64,000 nt of DNA from Kribbella soli (GCF_004331345.1 NZ_SJJZ01000005.1:62001-126000), one strand, 5' to 3'; positions 1 to 8,710 are shown, numbered from the stretch's first letter. Numbers and translations are program-made. Notes: generated from the letters alone by a model not told the origin.

Positions 1-1
1 C

Positions 2-3000
2 AACGAGGGCGGCTGGCGCTCCGGGATCCTGCCGCAGGGCCGAAAGGTCGCCCACGAGGAGTGGAACGACCCGTACACGACGGCTCTCGACATCTGGACG
101 CAGTACGCCAAGGGCAACGAGCGGGACGACTGGGCCGAGGCGACGAAGGAACTGATCAACCAGTACGGCCACGGCTACGTCATGAACTACGACTCGTCGA
201 TCACCGTCACGCGCGGCATGGACAACCTGAGCAGCAACCTCGACAACACGAACATCTTCTCGATGGTGCCGATCTCCTCGCAGCAACTGTCGGACATGCG
301 GGCCTCGATCGTGAAGTGGATGAACAACGGACGCGGACCCGACCTGCGCGAGTCGATGTACGGCACGACGCCGTACACGATGGACTACGCCTTGAAGCCT
401 GGCTGGTTCACCGACCCACAGAAGGCGATCGCCCACGGTCAGGGGCCGGACTGGGGTTACGCCATGTCCCGCGACCAGTACGTGTACCTGCATCTGGTCA
501 AGAACCAGATTCAGGGGACCGCGAAGACGGGCTTCACCGGCCAGTCGCAGCTGAGCCACCTCGGCCCGTTCGACTATCCGGTCGACCAGGTGCAGTGGCT
601 GAACAAGGGCAGCTCGTTGCCGTTCACAACGGAGAAGACGAACGGCAAGTACTACGTCTCGCTCGACACGACCGGTGTGACGGCGGATCCCATCGACACG
701 ATCTTCAAGGTGAGGACCAAGAGTCCGGTCCGGAAGTACAAGCTGACGAGTGTCAAGCTCTTCAGCAGTCAGACGGCGGCTGACCGCCTGCAGTTGCGCG
801 CCGAGAGCTACATGAACGACCTCACGAACGTCCTTGCCCCGGCCAGGCTCCAGTACACCAGCAGCAATGCGCGGGTCGCTGCCGTGAGCGCGGCGACCGG
901 TCTGGTGACAGCCGTCGGCGACGGTACGGCGACCATCACCGTGACGGCGACGTACGACGACGGCGTGAACTCGCCGCAGGTCAAGACCGACACCTACCCG
1001 GTCAAGGTGCGGGACCGGGCGATCTCGGCGGCCCTTCCGCTTGCCGGCGTCAACCTGCTCACGAACGGCGCGCTGTTCTGGGGACAGTTCGGCACTGACA
1101 AGGACGTCCCGGTGACCTTCAAGGGCTTCACCGCCAAGGGTGGTGAGGTCGACATCCTCGATGCTTCCGGCATCAAGTACCACTACGCGACGGTCGACGG
1201 CAGGCGCGACAATGCCACGGGCAAGGTCACGGTGACCGAGGTACCGGCAGGCCAGACGCCGTTTGTGGTCGAAGGCAACAGGATGCGATTCACCGGCAAG
1301 GTTTCCGCCCCGACGATGTTCAGCTACTGGGCCGATGTGACGGTCGCGGGGAAGCGCTACACCTCGACCCGGAACTACATCACCTTGACTCCGGACGCCA
1401 ACGTGGCGGCGGGAGTCACACCGAAGACGACCAGTGACGCCGGGCACGCCCGGTTGCTGTCCGACGGGACGATCAACGACGCCACCGGCGGCAATCTCGC
1501 GAAGTGGTCGGCTCCGGCGAGCGACCAGAATCCGAGCATCACCTACGACCTCGGCAAGATGCAGGACGTCTCACGGGTCAACGTCTTCTTCAATCACCAC
1601 ATGCCGAACGCGGACAATGTCACGTACTACAACGCGCCGAAGCAGGTGAAGCTCGAGTACAGCGCCGACGGCTCACACTGGACCGCCGGCAACGAGACGA
1701 CCACCCTGTCCGGCGCCGGGCTGCCGACCTCGAGGAACACGCAGGCCGTACCGCGGACCGACACGACGCTGTACGGGTGGGAACAGGACGGCCTGTACTA
1801 CAACTATCCGATCGATCCCGCCCGGCCGAGCGTTCCCGCACGCTACGTGCGGATCTCCTTCCCCGGTGGCGGCCAGGACGGCAGTCCGATCGACGTTCTC
1901 GAGGCCCAGATCTTCTCGTTGCGGGATCTGACCGCGTTGGGCAGCCTGAAACTCGACCCGAAGGCCGGTACCGACGGCCGGACGGCAACGATCGACGTCA
2001 AGGGGTACTCCTTCCTGGGCGCACCTCTCGACCTTCGAACCGCGGACCTCACGCTCACCACCGACAACCCGTCCGTGGTGACTGTCGGCGCGGACCGGGT
2101 GCTCTCGTCGGCCGGCGCGGGCAGGGCTCGGATCAGCGTCACCGCGGAGCTGGCCGGTTACCGTGCCGGCGACTACTTCTACGTCGACGTCGATGCGGAC
2201 GGGCGCATGACGTTCCCCGCGTTCGTGAAACAGGTGGAGCTTGCGCTGAGCAACACCTCGGTCAAGGTGAACGAACCGGTCGTCGGCACGGTCAAGGGAA
2301 CTCTGAACACCGGAGCGCAGGCCAACCTGTCGAAAGCAAAGATCGACTACGTGCTCAACGACAGCAGGTTGGCGACCGTGCCGGGCAGCAACACGATCGT
2401 GCTGAAGGAACCGATCGCCGGCTCCTTTCACGCGACCGCAAAGGCAGTCGTGACTCTGGATGGCGTGACGGTCGAGTCGACGCCGGCAACGATCACTGCG
2501 CTGGCCGACAACATCGCCGGCTCGGCCACGGTGACCGTCTCGTCCGTCCGCGACCGCAACGGCGTCCCGGACGGCAACAACCAGGACGACCGCTACCTGG
2601 GGACCAAGGCGACCGACGGCAGCAAGTCGACGTCCTGGGCAGCAAAGCAGGCGGACCGGACCCCATGGATCAAACTGCAGTTCCCGTCGCCCGTCGAGAT
2701 CGACCACGTGAACCTCGTCGACCGCGGCGCCGACATCAACCAGATCGTGGACGGCGTGCTGGAGTGGGAGGGCGGCAGCAGGAAGGTGACCGGCATCCGG
2801 TGGGACGGCCAACCCGACAACATCGTCACCTTCGATGCTCCGGTGCGGACAAGCTGGGTGAAGTTCACCATCGATCCGGACAGCACCTACAACAATCCGA
2901 GCGGAGCAGAATGCGGACTGGCGGAGTTCGGCGTCTTCGAGGCCCAGAAGTCCAGGACGATCGTGGATTTCAAGCCGATCGCCGTTGATACGACGATCGG

Positions 3001-3187
3001 CAAGGTCCCCACACTGCCCGCGCAGACCGAGGCTGTCTACAGTGACGGCACCACCGGATCCGTCGCGGTGACCTGGGATCCGATCACGTCGGACATGGTG
3101 GCCGAGCGGGGATGGTTCACCGTCCACGGCGCCGTGGCGGAGACCTCGGTCAAGGCGGCAGCCACCGTCAACGTGGCCGATCGGTAG
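2..3187 (+). CDS. Secreted glycoside hydrolase, 3' part (GH29 alpha-L-fucosidase-like with Big and F5/8C domains)
   Basis: The 5' end is missing; the frame is open from base 2 and gives 1061 residues. The first ~200 residues resemble the end of a GH29 fucosidase catalytic domain: a line like IVKWMNNG...ESMYGTTPY followed by a short beta segment (DQYVYLHLVKN), the usual site of the GIYGTRPW-type motif. Behind it come a Big_2 Ig-like domain (nt ~810-1020), an F5/8 type C (CBM32-like) domain (nt ~1430-1920), further Ig-like units, a second discoidin-like DUF7402-type domain (nt ~2520-2950) and a terminal Big_4 domain ending near the stop. This is the architecture of extracellular actinobacterial glycosidases that bind plant or animal glycans. 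The catalytic residues lie outside the window, so the GH29 call is weaker than the call of a secreted multi-domain glycosidase. Confidence 0.75.
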   Translation, partial: NEGGWRSGILPQGRKVAHEEWNDPYTTALDIWTQYAKGNERDDWAEATKELINQYGHGYVMNYDSSITVTRGMDNLSSNLDNTNIFSMVPISSQQLSDMRASIVKWMNNGRGPDLRESMYGTTPYTMDYALKPGWFTDPQKAIAHGQGPDWGYAMSRDQYVYLHLVKNQIQGTAKTGFTGQSQLSHLGPFDYPVDQVQWLNKGSSLPFTTEKTNGKYYVSLDTTGVTADPIDTIFKVRTKSPVRKYKLTSVKLFSSQTAADRLQLRAESYMNDLTNVLAPARLQYTSSNARVAAVSAATGLVTAVGDGTATITVTATYDDGVNSPQVKTDTYPVKVRDRAISAALPLAGVNLLTNGALFWGQFGTDKDVPVTFKGFTAKGGEVDILDASGIKYHYATVDGRRDNATGKVTVTEVPAGQTPFVVEGNRMRFTGKVSAPTMFSYWADVTVAGKRYTSTRNYITLTPDANVAAGVTPKTTSDAGHARLLSDGTINDATGGNLAKWSAPASDQNPSITYDLGKMQDVSRVNVFFNHHMPNADNVTYYNAPKQVKLEYSADGSHWTAGNETTTLSGAGLPTSRNTQAVPRTDTTLYGWEQDGLYYNYPIDPARPSVPARYVRISFPGGGQDGSPIDVLEAQIFSLRDLTALGSLKLDPKAGTDGRTATIDVKGYSFLGAPLDLRTADLTLTTDNPSVVTVGADRVLSSAGAGRARISVTAELAGYRAGDYFYVDVDADGRMTFPAFVKQVELALSNTSVKVNEPVVGTVKGTLNTGAQANLSKAKIDYVLNDSRLATVPGSNTIVLKEPIAGSFHATAKAVVTLDGVTVESTPATITALADNIAGSATVTVSSVRDRNGVPDGNNQDDRYLGTKATDGSKSTSWAAKQADRTPWIKLQFPSPVEIDHVNLVDRGADINQIVDGVLEWEGGSRKVTGIRWDGQPDNIVTFDAPVRTSWVKFTIDPDSTYNNPSGAECGLAEFGVFEAQKSRTIVDFKPIAVDTTIGKVPTLPAQTEAVYSDGTTGSVAVTWDPITSDMVAERGWFTVHGAVAETSVKAAATVNVADR

Positions 3188-3190
3188 CGG

Positions 3191-3664
3191 CTAGAACATC
3201 AATGCGCGGAAGCGGGGCGTGCTGATCTGGGTTTCGCCGGCCATGTCGGTCAGCACGTCGCGCAGGGTGTCGACGGCTTCGTCGCCGAGGCTTTTGCGGA
3301 GTCTGCGCTCGTAGGTCTGGTGGAATCGCCGGGCGGCGGCGAGGGCTCCGTTGCCGCGCTCGGTGAGGTGCAGCAGGCGGGCGCGCGCGTCGGTCGGGTC
3401 GGGGCGGCGTTCGACGTACCCGCGGCGCTCCATGTCGTCGACGATCTGGCTGGCGCCCTGCTTGGTGATGTCGAGTCGCTCGGCCAGGCCGGTGATCGTG
3501 GTCGGGCCGTCGTGCAGCGTCCGGAACACGAAGCCGTCCGACCGGCCTTGGTCGTCGTACCCCTGAGCGGCGACGTACTCGCGGAGCTCGCGGACGAACT
3601 CCTGCTCCGCGAGGAGCAGGAGGATTCCGATATCAGGCTTGCCCGAACGCGTCATACCCGTCAT
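3191..3664 (-). CDS. MarR family transcriptional regulator
   Basis: A winged-helix regulator of ~157 residues. The recognition region (TITGLAERLDITKQGASQIVDDMERRGYVER) and the wing DPTDARARLLHLTERG are typical of MarR. A TTG at 3673 is also in frame but lies inside the palindromic operator, so the ATG at 3664 (or 3655) is the more likely start. It is divergent from the cupin gene at 3720, and the 14-bp inverted repeat between them suggests it represses itself and that gene. The gene ends 3 bases after the glycosidase stop on the other strand, so the two converge. The ligand is unknown. Confidence 0.9.
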   Translation of the reverse strand: MTGMTRSGKPDIGILLLLAEQEFVRELREYVAAQGYDDQGRSDGFVFRTLHDGPTTITGLAERLDITKQGASQIVDDMERRGYVERRPDPTDARARLLHLTERGNGALAAARRFHQTYERRLRKSLGDEAVDTLRDVLTDMAGETQISTPRFRALMF

Positions 3665-3667
3665 GAT

Positions 3668-3699
3668 AGTCAAGCTGACTTGGTCAAGTCAGCTTGACT
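3668..3699. promoter_or_regulatory. Perfect inverted repeat, probable MarR operator
   Basis: Two 14-bp arms (AGTCAAGCTGACTT at 3668-3681 and its exact reverse complement at 3686-3699) are separated by GGTC. Each arm is itself nearly palindromic (AGTCA-N3-TGACT), so the site could hold two MarR dimers. It fills the gap between the divergent marR and cupin genes and carries TTGACT on both strands, which could serve as -35 elements. The assignment as the MarR site is inferred from position and symmetry. Confidence 0.75.
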
Positions 3700-3719
3700 A
3701 AATGATTTGGGGGAACGCA

Positions 3720-4091
3720 ATGCATGTCATCCCTGCGGCAGAAGCGCCGCGGTTCCAGTTGCCGGGCGTCGAGTTCACCGTGTTCGCTTCGCCGAGCCTC
3801 GGGTCGGCCGGGCTGTGCGCGTGGCGGCTGACCGTTGACGTCGGGCACGGCGGCGATGCGCCGCACACGCTCGACCGCGACGAGATCTTCACGGTGCTGA
3901 GCGGCTCGGTGCAGTTCGGCCCGGACGGCGACAAGCTCGGTGCTGGCGACTCCGTCGTGGTCCCTGCGGGCGAGCCGATCTCGCTGACCAACCTCGGTGA
4001 GGACAAGGCGGAGCTGATCGTCGCCATCACGGCAGGCTTCACCGGCTACATGGCCGATGGCACCACGGTCCAGCCGCCCTGGTCCAAGTAA
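3720..4091 (+). CDS. Small cupin-domain protein
   Basis: A single-domain cupin of 123 residues. It shows the conserved beta-barrel pattern: PHTLDRDEIFTVLSGSVQF as cupin motif 1, then GDSVVVPAGEPISLTNLGEDKAELIVAI as motif 2. The ATG at 3720 is preferred to the in-frame ATG at 3702 because GGGGGA lies six bases upstream of it. Only part of the usual His/Glu metal set is visible (PHTLDRDE), so it may be a small-molecule binding or non-classical cupin. It is divergent from marR and shares the palindromic operator with it, which suggests regulation by that MarR. The stop is directly followed by the stop of the convergent gene. Confidence 0.85.
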   Translation: MHVIPAAEAPRFQLPGVEFTVFASPSLGSAGLCAWRLTVDVGHGGDAPHTLDRDEIFTVLSGSVQFGPDGDKLGAGDSVVVPAGEPISLTNLGEDKAELIVAITAGFTGYMADGTTVQPPWSK

Positions 4092-5378
4092 TCAGCAGCG
4101 CCGGATAGGTACGGTGTACGTCGTCTTGCTCGCGGTGGCGACGTAGTAGTCGGTGACCCAGCTGCCGTCACTCAGCCGGTCCCAGACCGCGGTAGTGCCG
4201 ACCTTCGAGCCGGGCGCCTGGCAGGTGACCCACGCCAGCGAGCCGATCGGCAGAGTGCTCGGGTACGTCGCATACGCCGTACCCGGGCCGTGCCGCCGGG
4301 TCAGACTGTTGATCGTGGTTTGGAACGGGAAGCTGCAGCCGGGCAGCGGCGCGCTGTACCCGGTCTTGTTCGGCGTCCGCACGTAGTAGTCGGTTACGTA
4401 GGTGCCGTCGATGAGCTTGTCCCACACCGTCGTGGTACCGACCTTCGGGCCGAAGGTCTGGCAGACGACGCGGAGCGAGGTGTTCGCCGCGATGGTCGAG
4501 CGGATCGGGTACGCGCTCGACGGTCCGCTGTACGAGTGGACCGTCGTACGGACGGTGTATCTGTAGGCAACACTCGCCACCGGTGCGTCGAAACGGTCGC
4601 TGTCGATGTTGAGCGTCACGCCGCCATGGGTCTCGTTGTGGTCGCCCTGGTACTGCTTGCCGCGCTGCCCGACGGCCCAGAACGTGTTGGGGATACCAGC
4701 CCATCCTGTGAGCAGGCTGCTGTTGTCCCAGCGCGCGATCCACAGTGCGTCGGGGCGGGCGTACGACGGGGAGTTGTACGCCGCAGCGAGGTCGGGCGCC
4801 CCTGAGCTCAGGTTGGCATACACGCCAGACAGGTAGCGCTGCAGGTGCAGTTGCTTCGTCCAGGCGGACAGGTAGTGCAGGACGGCGGAACGGCAGGCGG
4901 CGTTGGTGTTGTCGTAGTTCTCCATGTCGTTGTAGAGCGCACTGCCAGGCAGGAGGCCCAATGCCTTGGCCTTCGCGACTGCGTCGTCCGCGTCCCGGAC
5001 CGCCTCGCGGTTGGACGCGGTCGTCGACATCTTGTACGTCCGGGTGCCGCAGGGTGCTTGAAGTCCTAGATAGATCGGGACGAGGCGCCATCCCATCGCG
5101 GTGACGGATGCGACCCACGCCGGGGTCAGCTGTGGCTGGGCACACGACCGGTTGACGCCACCGAAGTAGATCCCGATCGCCTTGTACGGCGAGGACTTCC
5201 ACGCGGTCATCTGAGCGAGCGTCGGCGCCGTACACGTGTCGAACGCGAGTCCGGTGAACCGCGTCGCCGTCGTCCCGGCGTTGTAGGTGATCGGCGTCGT
5301 CGGCTCGGCCACCGCGGGCGCGGCAGGGCCGACCAGCAACACCCCGAGAGCTGCAGCGAGAACCTTGACCTGGAACAT
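4092..5378 (-). CDS. Secreted DUF1906 glycoside-hydrolase-like protein with two SH3-like repeats
   Basis: Start taken at the ATG at 5378 (MFQVKVLAAALGVLL), preceded by a GGGGG tract; longer frames upstream have no coding character. A signal peptide of ~27 residues ends near APAVAEP. Then follows a DUF1906/Rv2525c-like TIM-barrel domain (FTGLAFDTCTAPTLAQM, GIYFGGVNR, RLVPIYLGLQ, LYNDMENYD), a fold related to GH25 lysozymes and thought to act on cell-wall or extracellular glycans. The C-terminal third carries two ~75-residue tandem repeats, each with a HxxSGPSSAYP/HGPGTAYATYP start and a VGTTxVWDKLxDGxxVTDYYV end, like bacterial SH3 wall-binding modules. The protein is probably extracellular and wall associated; no catalytic activity is proven for the family. 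Confidence 0.88.
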   Translation of the reverse strand: MFQVKVLAAALGVLLVGPAAPAVAEPTTPITYNAGTTATRFTGLAFDTCTAPTLAQMTAWKSSPYKAIGIYFGGVNRSCAQPQLTPAWVASVTAMGWRLVPIYLGLQAPCGTRTYKMSTTASNREAVRDADDAVAKAKALGLLPGSALYNDMENYDNTNAACRSAVLHYLSAWTKQLHLQRYLSGVYANLSSGAPDLAAAYNSPSYARPDALWIARWDNSSLLTGWAGIPNTFWAVGQRGKQYQGDHNETHGGVTLNIDSDRFDAPVASVAYRYTVRTTVHSYSGPSSAYPIRSTIAANTSLRVVCQTFGPKVGTTTVWDKLIDGTYVTDYYVRTPNKTGYSAPLPGCSFPFQTTINSLTRRHGPGTAYATYPSTLPIGSLAWVTCQAPGSKVGTTAVWDRLSDGSWVTDYYVATASKTTYTVPIRRC

Positions 5379-5462
5379 GACGGCCACCCCCAGTCTCAGT
5401 ACACCCTCAGGAATCCGCCGGCGCCAGCCCTCAAAAGATGATCGCCAGGGTACGGCCGCGCA

Positions 5463-5723
5463 GGTCCGTCGACCAGGCTTGCCTTCGCGAGGCCCGCTCG
5501 GGCGGGCTTCCCGGTGGTGTTCGACCGGTTCACGAAGCTTCAGGTGAACGAGACGCTCGATCCCGAGGTCGCCGTGGTCGAGTACGAGTTGGCGGGGGAG
5601 ATCGCTACCACTGGGGAGCGCGGGTCCGCGCGGTTCATCGGCGTACTGCGGGTGCGGGACGGGCGGATCGTGGGGTGGCGCGAGTACCAGAACACCTCTG
5701 CGATCCAGCACGCGCTAGGTTGA
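5463..5723 (+). pseudogene. Fragment of a SnoaL-like (NTF2-fold) protein
   Basis: The last ~70 codons (from GTG 5514) read as the C-terminal half of an NTF2/SnoaL-like domain: NETLDPEVAVVEYELAG, then ARFIGVLRVRDGRIVGWREYQN. Full-length members have ~120-130 residues, and the N-terminal half with the first helices is absent. No ribosome binding site precedes the GTG. It sits between a convergent-facing secreted protein and the GyrI-like gene. It is most easily read as a decayed remnant; a very short functional gene cannot be excluded. Confidence 0.45.
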
Positions 5724-5749
5724 GTTCAACGGCGATTCTGGGAGGTCCG

Positions 5750-6223
5750 ATGCCGGAGATCGTGGAGGTTGGGGAGCGGCCGTACGTCGCTCTGCGGGGC
5801 AAGGTCGCGATGGACGGGATCGGTGCGTTCGCGGACCGGATGGGCGAGGTGGTCGACTGGCTCGCCGCCAAGGAGATCGCGCCGAACGACGCGCCGTTCT
5901 TCAAGTACGACGCGGTCGACATGGAGGCCGGGCTGGTGCTCGAGATCGGGTTCCCGGTCGACGACCTGCGCTCCGGCGAGGGCGAGATCGTCACCGGTGT
6001 ACTGCCGGCCGGACGCTACGCGACCGCTACCTATCACGGTCACCCCGACGGCCTGCTCGGAGCGACCCGCGACCTGCTCGCCTGGGCCGAGGAGCAGGGC
6101 CTCGAATGGGACGCGGACGGCGCCCACTGGGCCGCCCGCCTGGAGATCTACCGCTCGGACCCGCGCGAGGTCCCAGACATGAACGACTGGGACACCGACC
6201 TCCAGTTCAAACTGAAGGACTAA
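5750..6223 (+). CDS. GyrI-like / AraC effector-binding domain protein
   Basis: A 157-residue stand-alone GyrI-like small-molecule binding domain. It starts with EIVEVGERPYVALRGKVAMD and shows a central PFFKYDAVDMEAGLVLEIGFPVDD and a terminal WAARLEIYRSDP..DLQFKLKD, all typical of the SHV-like fold. GGAGG stands four bases upstream of the ATG. Such domains bind hydrophobic cations or act as multidrug-binding modules; there is no DNA-binding domain here. The TAA stop lies at the left border of the 163-bp hairpin element, and the last A of the stop codon can be counted as the first base of that element. Confidence 0.88.
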   Translation: MPEIVEVGERPYVALRGKVAMDGIGAFADRMGEVVDWLAAKEIAPNDAPFFKYDAVDMEAGLVLEIGFPVDDLRSGEGEIVTGVLPAGRYATATYHGHPDGLLGATRDLLAWAEEQGLEWDADGAHWAARLEIYRSDPREVPDMNDWDTDLQFKLKD

Positions 6224-6387
6224 GGGCGTGTCTTCCGCTCCCGCGCCTACTGCGCGGCACTCGGCACGGCACCTCGCCGCACGTGAGCAAAGGCCACGAT
6301 GCTCCGCATCGAGACCTTCGCTCCCGCACGCCGATGCACCGCACCGAGCACCTGCTCGCGACGGCGCGGGAGCGGAAGACACGCCCT
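6223..6387. mobile_element. 163-bp hairpin MITE with 24-bp perfect terminal inverted repeats
   Basis: Bases 6224-6247 and 6363-6386 are perfect reverse complements (24 bp, outer end GGGCGTGTCTTCC). The interior is also symmetric: 6258-6293 pairs with the mirrored segment, and the centre is CGATGC-TCC-GCATCG. The whole element therefore folds as one long hairpin. There is no coding capacity. TA is found on both sides (6221-6222 and 6387-6388), compatible with a TA target duplication as made by IS630/Tc1 or some IS5 elements. The family is inferred only from TIR length and TA. It lies between the GyrI-like stop and the GTG of the next gene. Confidence 0.8.
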
Positions 6388-6388
6388 A

Positions 6389-7444
6389 GTGCCGACCGTC
6401 CTAGCAGGCGTAGACCGGCTCGAGCCTGAGCGGATCCGTCACGTCGCCTCACCGCTGATCGAGCTCGGCTGTGCGCTCCATGTGCTGGCCGAGCCCGCCC
6501 ACCACGACCGCGTCGACTGGGCTGCTGCGCTCCCGCTGTCCGCCGAGCTCCGTGAGGAGTTGGCGCAGTGGAGCTGGACCGTGCGCGCCGTACGTGCCCG
6601 CTTCTTCGCCACGAGCGCCGCCACTGGCCTGCCCACCTGGTCCGACGAGCTCTCCACGCTCCGTGAACGCCCGCCCGAGGAGGTGGCTGCGGAGCTGGTC
6701 AGGCCGTTGCGCGGTCGCCCGCTGAGCAGCCGCTCCATCGACACGGACGCCGTACAGCACTGGGCTCGCAGCCGCGGTCGCTCCGTCGCCGCACTGGTCG
6801 AGGCTCTCCTGACAGCACCTGCTGAGCCGGTACGCCGTTTTCTCGACGTACTGGATGCGTGCTGGCATGAGTGGTTCGGTGCGCTCTGGGAGGAGTCACG
6901 GGACTCGCTGGCTGCCCGTGGACGGCGCGACCGGCACCTGGCTGTCCGGGACGGTGTCGGGACCATGCTGCGCTCGCTGGACAGTGCGATCGACCTGCGG
7001 GACGCGGACAGCGTCGTCGTACAGAAGGTGCAGAGCAAGCGCATCGACGTCAGCAGCCGCTCGCTGTTGCTTGTCCCGAGCAACTACATCGCACCACACC
7101 TGTTCGTGGGTGAGGTCCCCGGCGAGCCCATCACGGTCATCTACCCGGCCACGGGCCGCGCGGCCGCCGTACCGACCGCGCAGCAGATCCGTGCCCGGCT
7201 GGATGCGCTGGCGTCCCCAGACCGCCTGCAGGTCTGCCGCGCCGTGGCCAGCGAACCCCGCACCGCCGGCGAGATCGCAGCCCTCTGGGGCCTCCACCCG
7301 ACACAGGTCACCCGCCACCTCCGAGCCCTGACCCGGGCCGGTCTGGTCACCGCCGAACGCCAGGGCCGCTTCGTCGCCTACCGCCTGAACAACGACGCTC
7401 TAACCACCCTCGGCGCCGACCTGCTGACGCTGATCATGCGCTGA
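6389..7444 (+). CDS. DUF5937/ArsR-type winged-helix transcriptional regulator
   Basis: A regulator of 351 residues. The GTG at 6389 starts VPTVLAGVDRLEPERIRHVASPLIELGCALHVL, the usual beginning of DUF5937 regulators; upstream in-frame codons fall inside the hairpin element. The C-terminal ~90 residues form an ArsR-like winged helix (RARLDALASPDRLQVCRAV...TAGEIAALWGLHPTQVTRHLRALTRAGLVTAERQGRFVAYRL). The long N-terminal part is the sensor/dimerisation domain of unknown ligand. The start lies 2 bases from the MITE end and no good ribosome binding site is seen, so its native promoter may have been lost or replaced. It precedes an MFS pump by 63 bases on the same strand and probably regulates it. 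Confidence 0.88.
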   Translation: MPTVLAGVDRLEPERIRHVASPLIELGCALHVLAEPAHHDRVDWAAALPLSAELREELAQWSWTVRAVRARFFATSAATGLPTWSDELSTLRERPPEEVAAELVRPLRGRPLSSRSIDTDAVQHWARSRGRSVAALVEALLTAPAEPVRRFLDVLDACWHEWFGALWEESRDSLAARGRRDRHLAVRDGVGTMLRSLDSAIDLRDADSVVVQKVQSKRIDVSSRSLLLVPSNYIAPHLFVGEVPGEPITVIYPATGRAAAVPTAQQIRARLDALASPDRLQVCRAVASEPRTAGEIAALWGLHPTQVTRHLRALTRAGLVTAERQGRFVAYRLNNDALTTLGADLLTLIMR

Positions 7445-7469
7445 TGGACTGACAGAAGTCTGCAGTCCA
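7445..7469. promoter_or_regulatory. Imperfect palindrome, candidate operator
   Basis: TGGACTGACAGA and TCTGCAGTCCA form a near-perfect inverted repeat directly after the stop of the ArsR-type regulator and 40 bases before the MFS start. No T-run follows, so an operator for the regulator upstream of the pump gene is more likely than a terminator. Inference from symmetry and position. Confidence 0.45.
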
Positions 7470-7507
7470 ACAGGGGCGTCGGGGAACGGCTAGTTGGATG
7501 AGCAGCT

Positions 7508-8710
7508 GTGACCTCATCTCTCTCACCTGCCGTACGGCGGCTGATCGCCGCGACGCTCGTCAACACCCTGGGGAACGGCGTCTACGCAGCAGTCGGGGCG
7601 CTCTACCTGACCCGGGCCGTCGGGCTGTCCGTTGGTCACGTCGGCGTGGGGCTGACGATCGCCGCGCTGGTCGGACTGGTGGCGAGTACGCCGCTCGGTG
7701 TCGTAGCCGACCGGCTGGGACCGAAGCAGGCGTACGTCGGGTTCCTGTTGCTGCAGGCCGTCACCATGACCGCGCTGACCCAGGTGCAGTCGTTCGGGTG
7801 GTACGTCGCCGTAGCGGCGGTGACTGCGATCGCGGACTCGGGGCAGCGTGGCGCGAAGGGGGCGTTGATCGCCGGAGTCGCGCCGGCCGATCAGCGGGTC
7901 CGCACGCGGGCGATCCTCCGGGTCGTCACGAACATCGGTATGGCGGTCGGAATGGCAGCCGCCGGTGTGGTGCTGGCGGTCGATCGGCGCGAGGTGTACG
8001 TCGTGGCGCTGCTGGCGAACGCAGCGACGTACGTGGTGACGGCCGGACTGGTGCGGTTCGGGATGCAGGCGGTCGCGCGGGTGCCGGCCGCGGCGGGGCC
8101 GTCGGGGCTGACGGCGGTGCGGGATCGCCGCTTCCTGGTGTTCGTCGGGCTGGACGGCGTACTGAGCATGCATGGTGCGCTCGCGCAGATCGGCATACCG
8201 CTGTGGGTGGCGACTGCGACCGATGCGCCGCGGTGGATGATCTCGGTGCTGCTGGTGCTCAACTCCGCTGCGGTGATCCTGCTGCAGGTGCGGATCTCGC
8301 GCGGCACCGAGCGCCTCACTGGCGCCGCCCGGGCCGGGCGACGTGCAGGAGTGCTGCTGGCGATCACCTGCCTCGTGCTGGCGCTGAGCGATGCGACGTC
8401 CGGTGCGGTGACGATCGGTCTGCTGATCGCGGCGGCGCTGGCGCATGTCCTGGGCGAGATGCTGCAGTCCGCGGGTGGGTGGGGGATCAGCTTCGAGTTG
8501 GCGCCACCTGGTGCCCAGGGGCAGTACCAGGGCGCCTATGCGATGGGGCACCAGATCGGTGACCTCGTGGCACCGCTGCTCATTACGACGGTCGCGGTGT
8601 CCTGGGGCTGGCCGGGTTGGTTGCTGACGGCAGGTGTCTTCCTGGTCGCCGGACTGTTCGTACCGGTCGTGGTACAGGAGCCAGAACCTGTTATGCAGCC
8701 AGCGATTTGA
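7508..8710 (+). CDS. MFS transporter (12 TM)
   Basis: A 400-residue major facilitator with ~12 hydrophobic segments. The motif A loop is visible as GVVADRLGPKQAY between TM2 and TM3, and a charged central loop separates the two halves near residue 200. It starts at GTG 7508 (MTSSLSPAVRRLIAATLVNTLGNGVY). It follows the ArsR/DUF5937 regulator and a palindromic operator candidate, so drug or metabolite efflux under that regulator is the likely role. The 3' end overlaps the convergent monooxygenase gene by 20 bases. Confidence 0.9.
   Translation: MTSSLSPAVRRLIAATLVNTLGNGVYAAVGALYLTRAVGLSVGHVGVGLTIAALVGLVASTPLGVVADRLGPKQAYVGFLLLQAVTMTALTQVQSFGWYVAVAAVTAIADSGQRGAKGALIAGVAPADQRVRTRAILRVVTNIGMAVGMAAAGVVLAVDRREVYVVALLANAATYVVTAGLVRFGMQAVARVPAAAGPSGLTAVRDRRFLVFVGLDGVLSMHGALAQIGIPLWVATATDAPRWMISVLLVLNSAAVILLQVRISRGTERLTGAARAGRRAGVLLAITCLVLALSDATSGAVTIGLLIAAALAHVLGEMLQSAGGWGISFELAPPGAQGQYQGAYAMGHQIGDLVAPLLITTVAVSWGWPGWLLTAGVFLVAGLFVPVVVQEPEPVMQPAI

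Noticed and set aside
7508..8562. Arg/Gly-rich frames overlapping the MFS gene at 7508
   Set aside because: Shadow frames of a clear 12-TM transporter.
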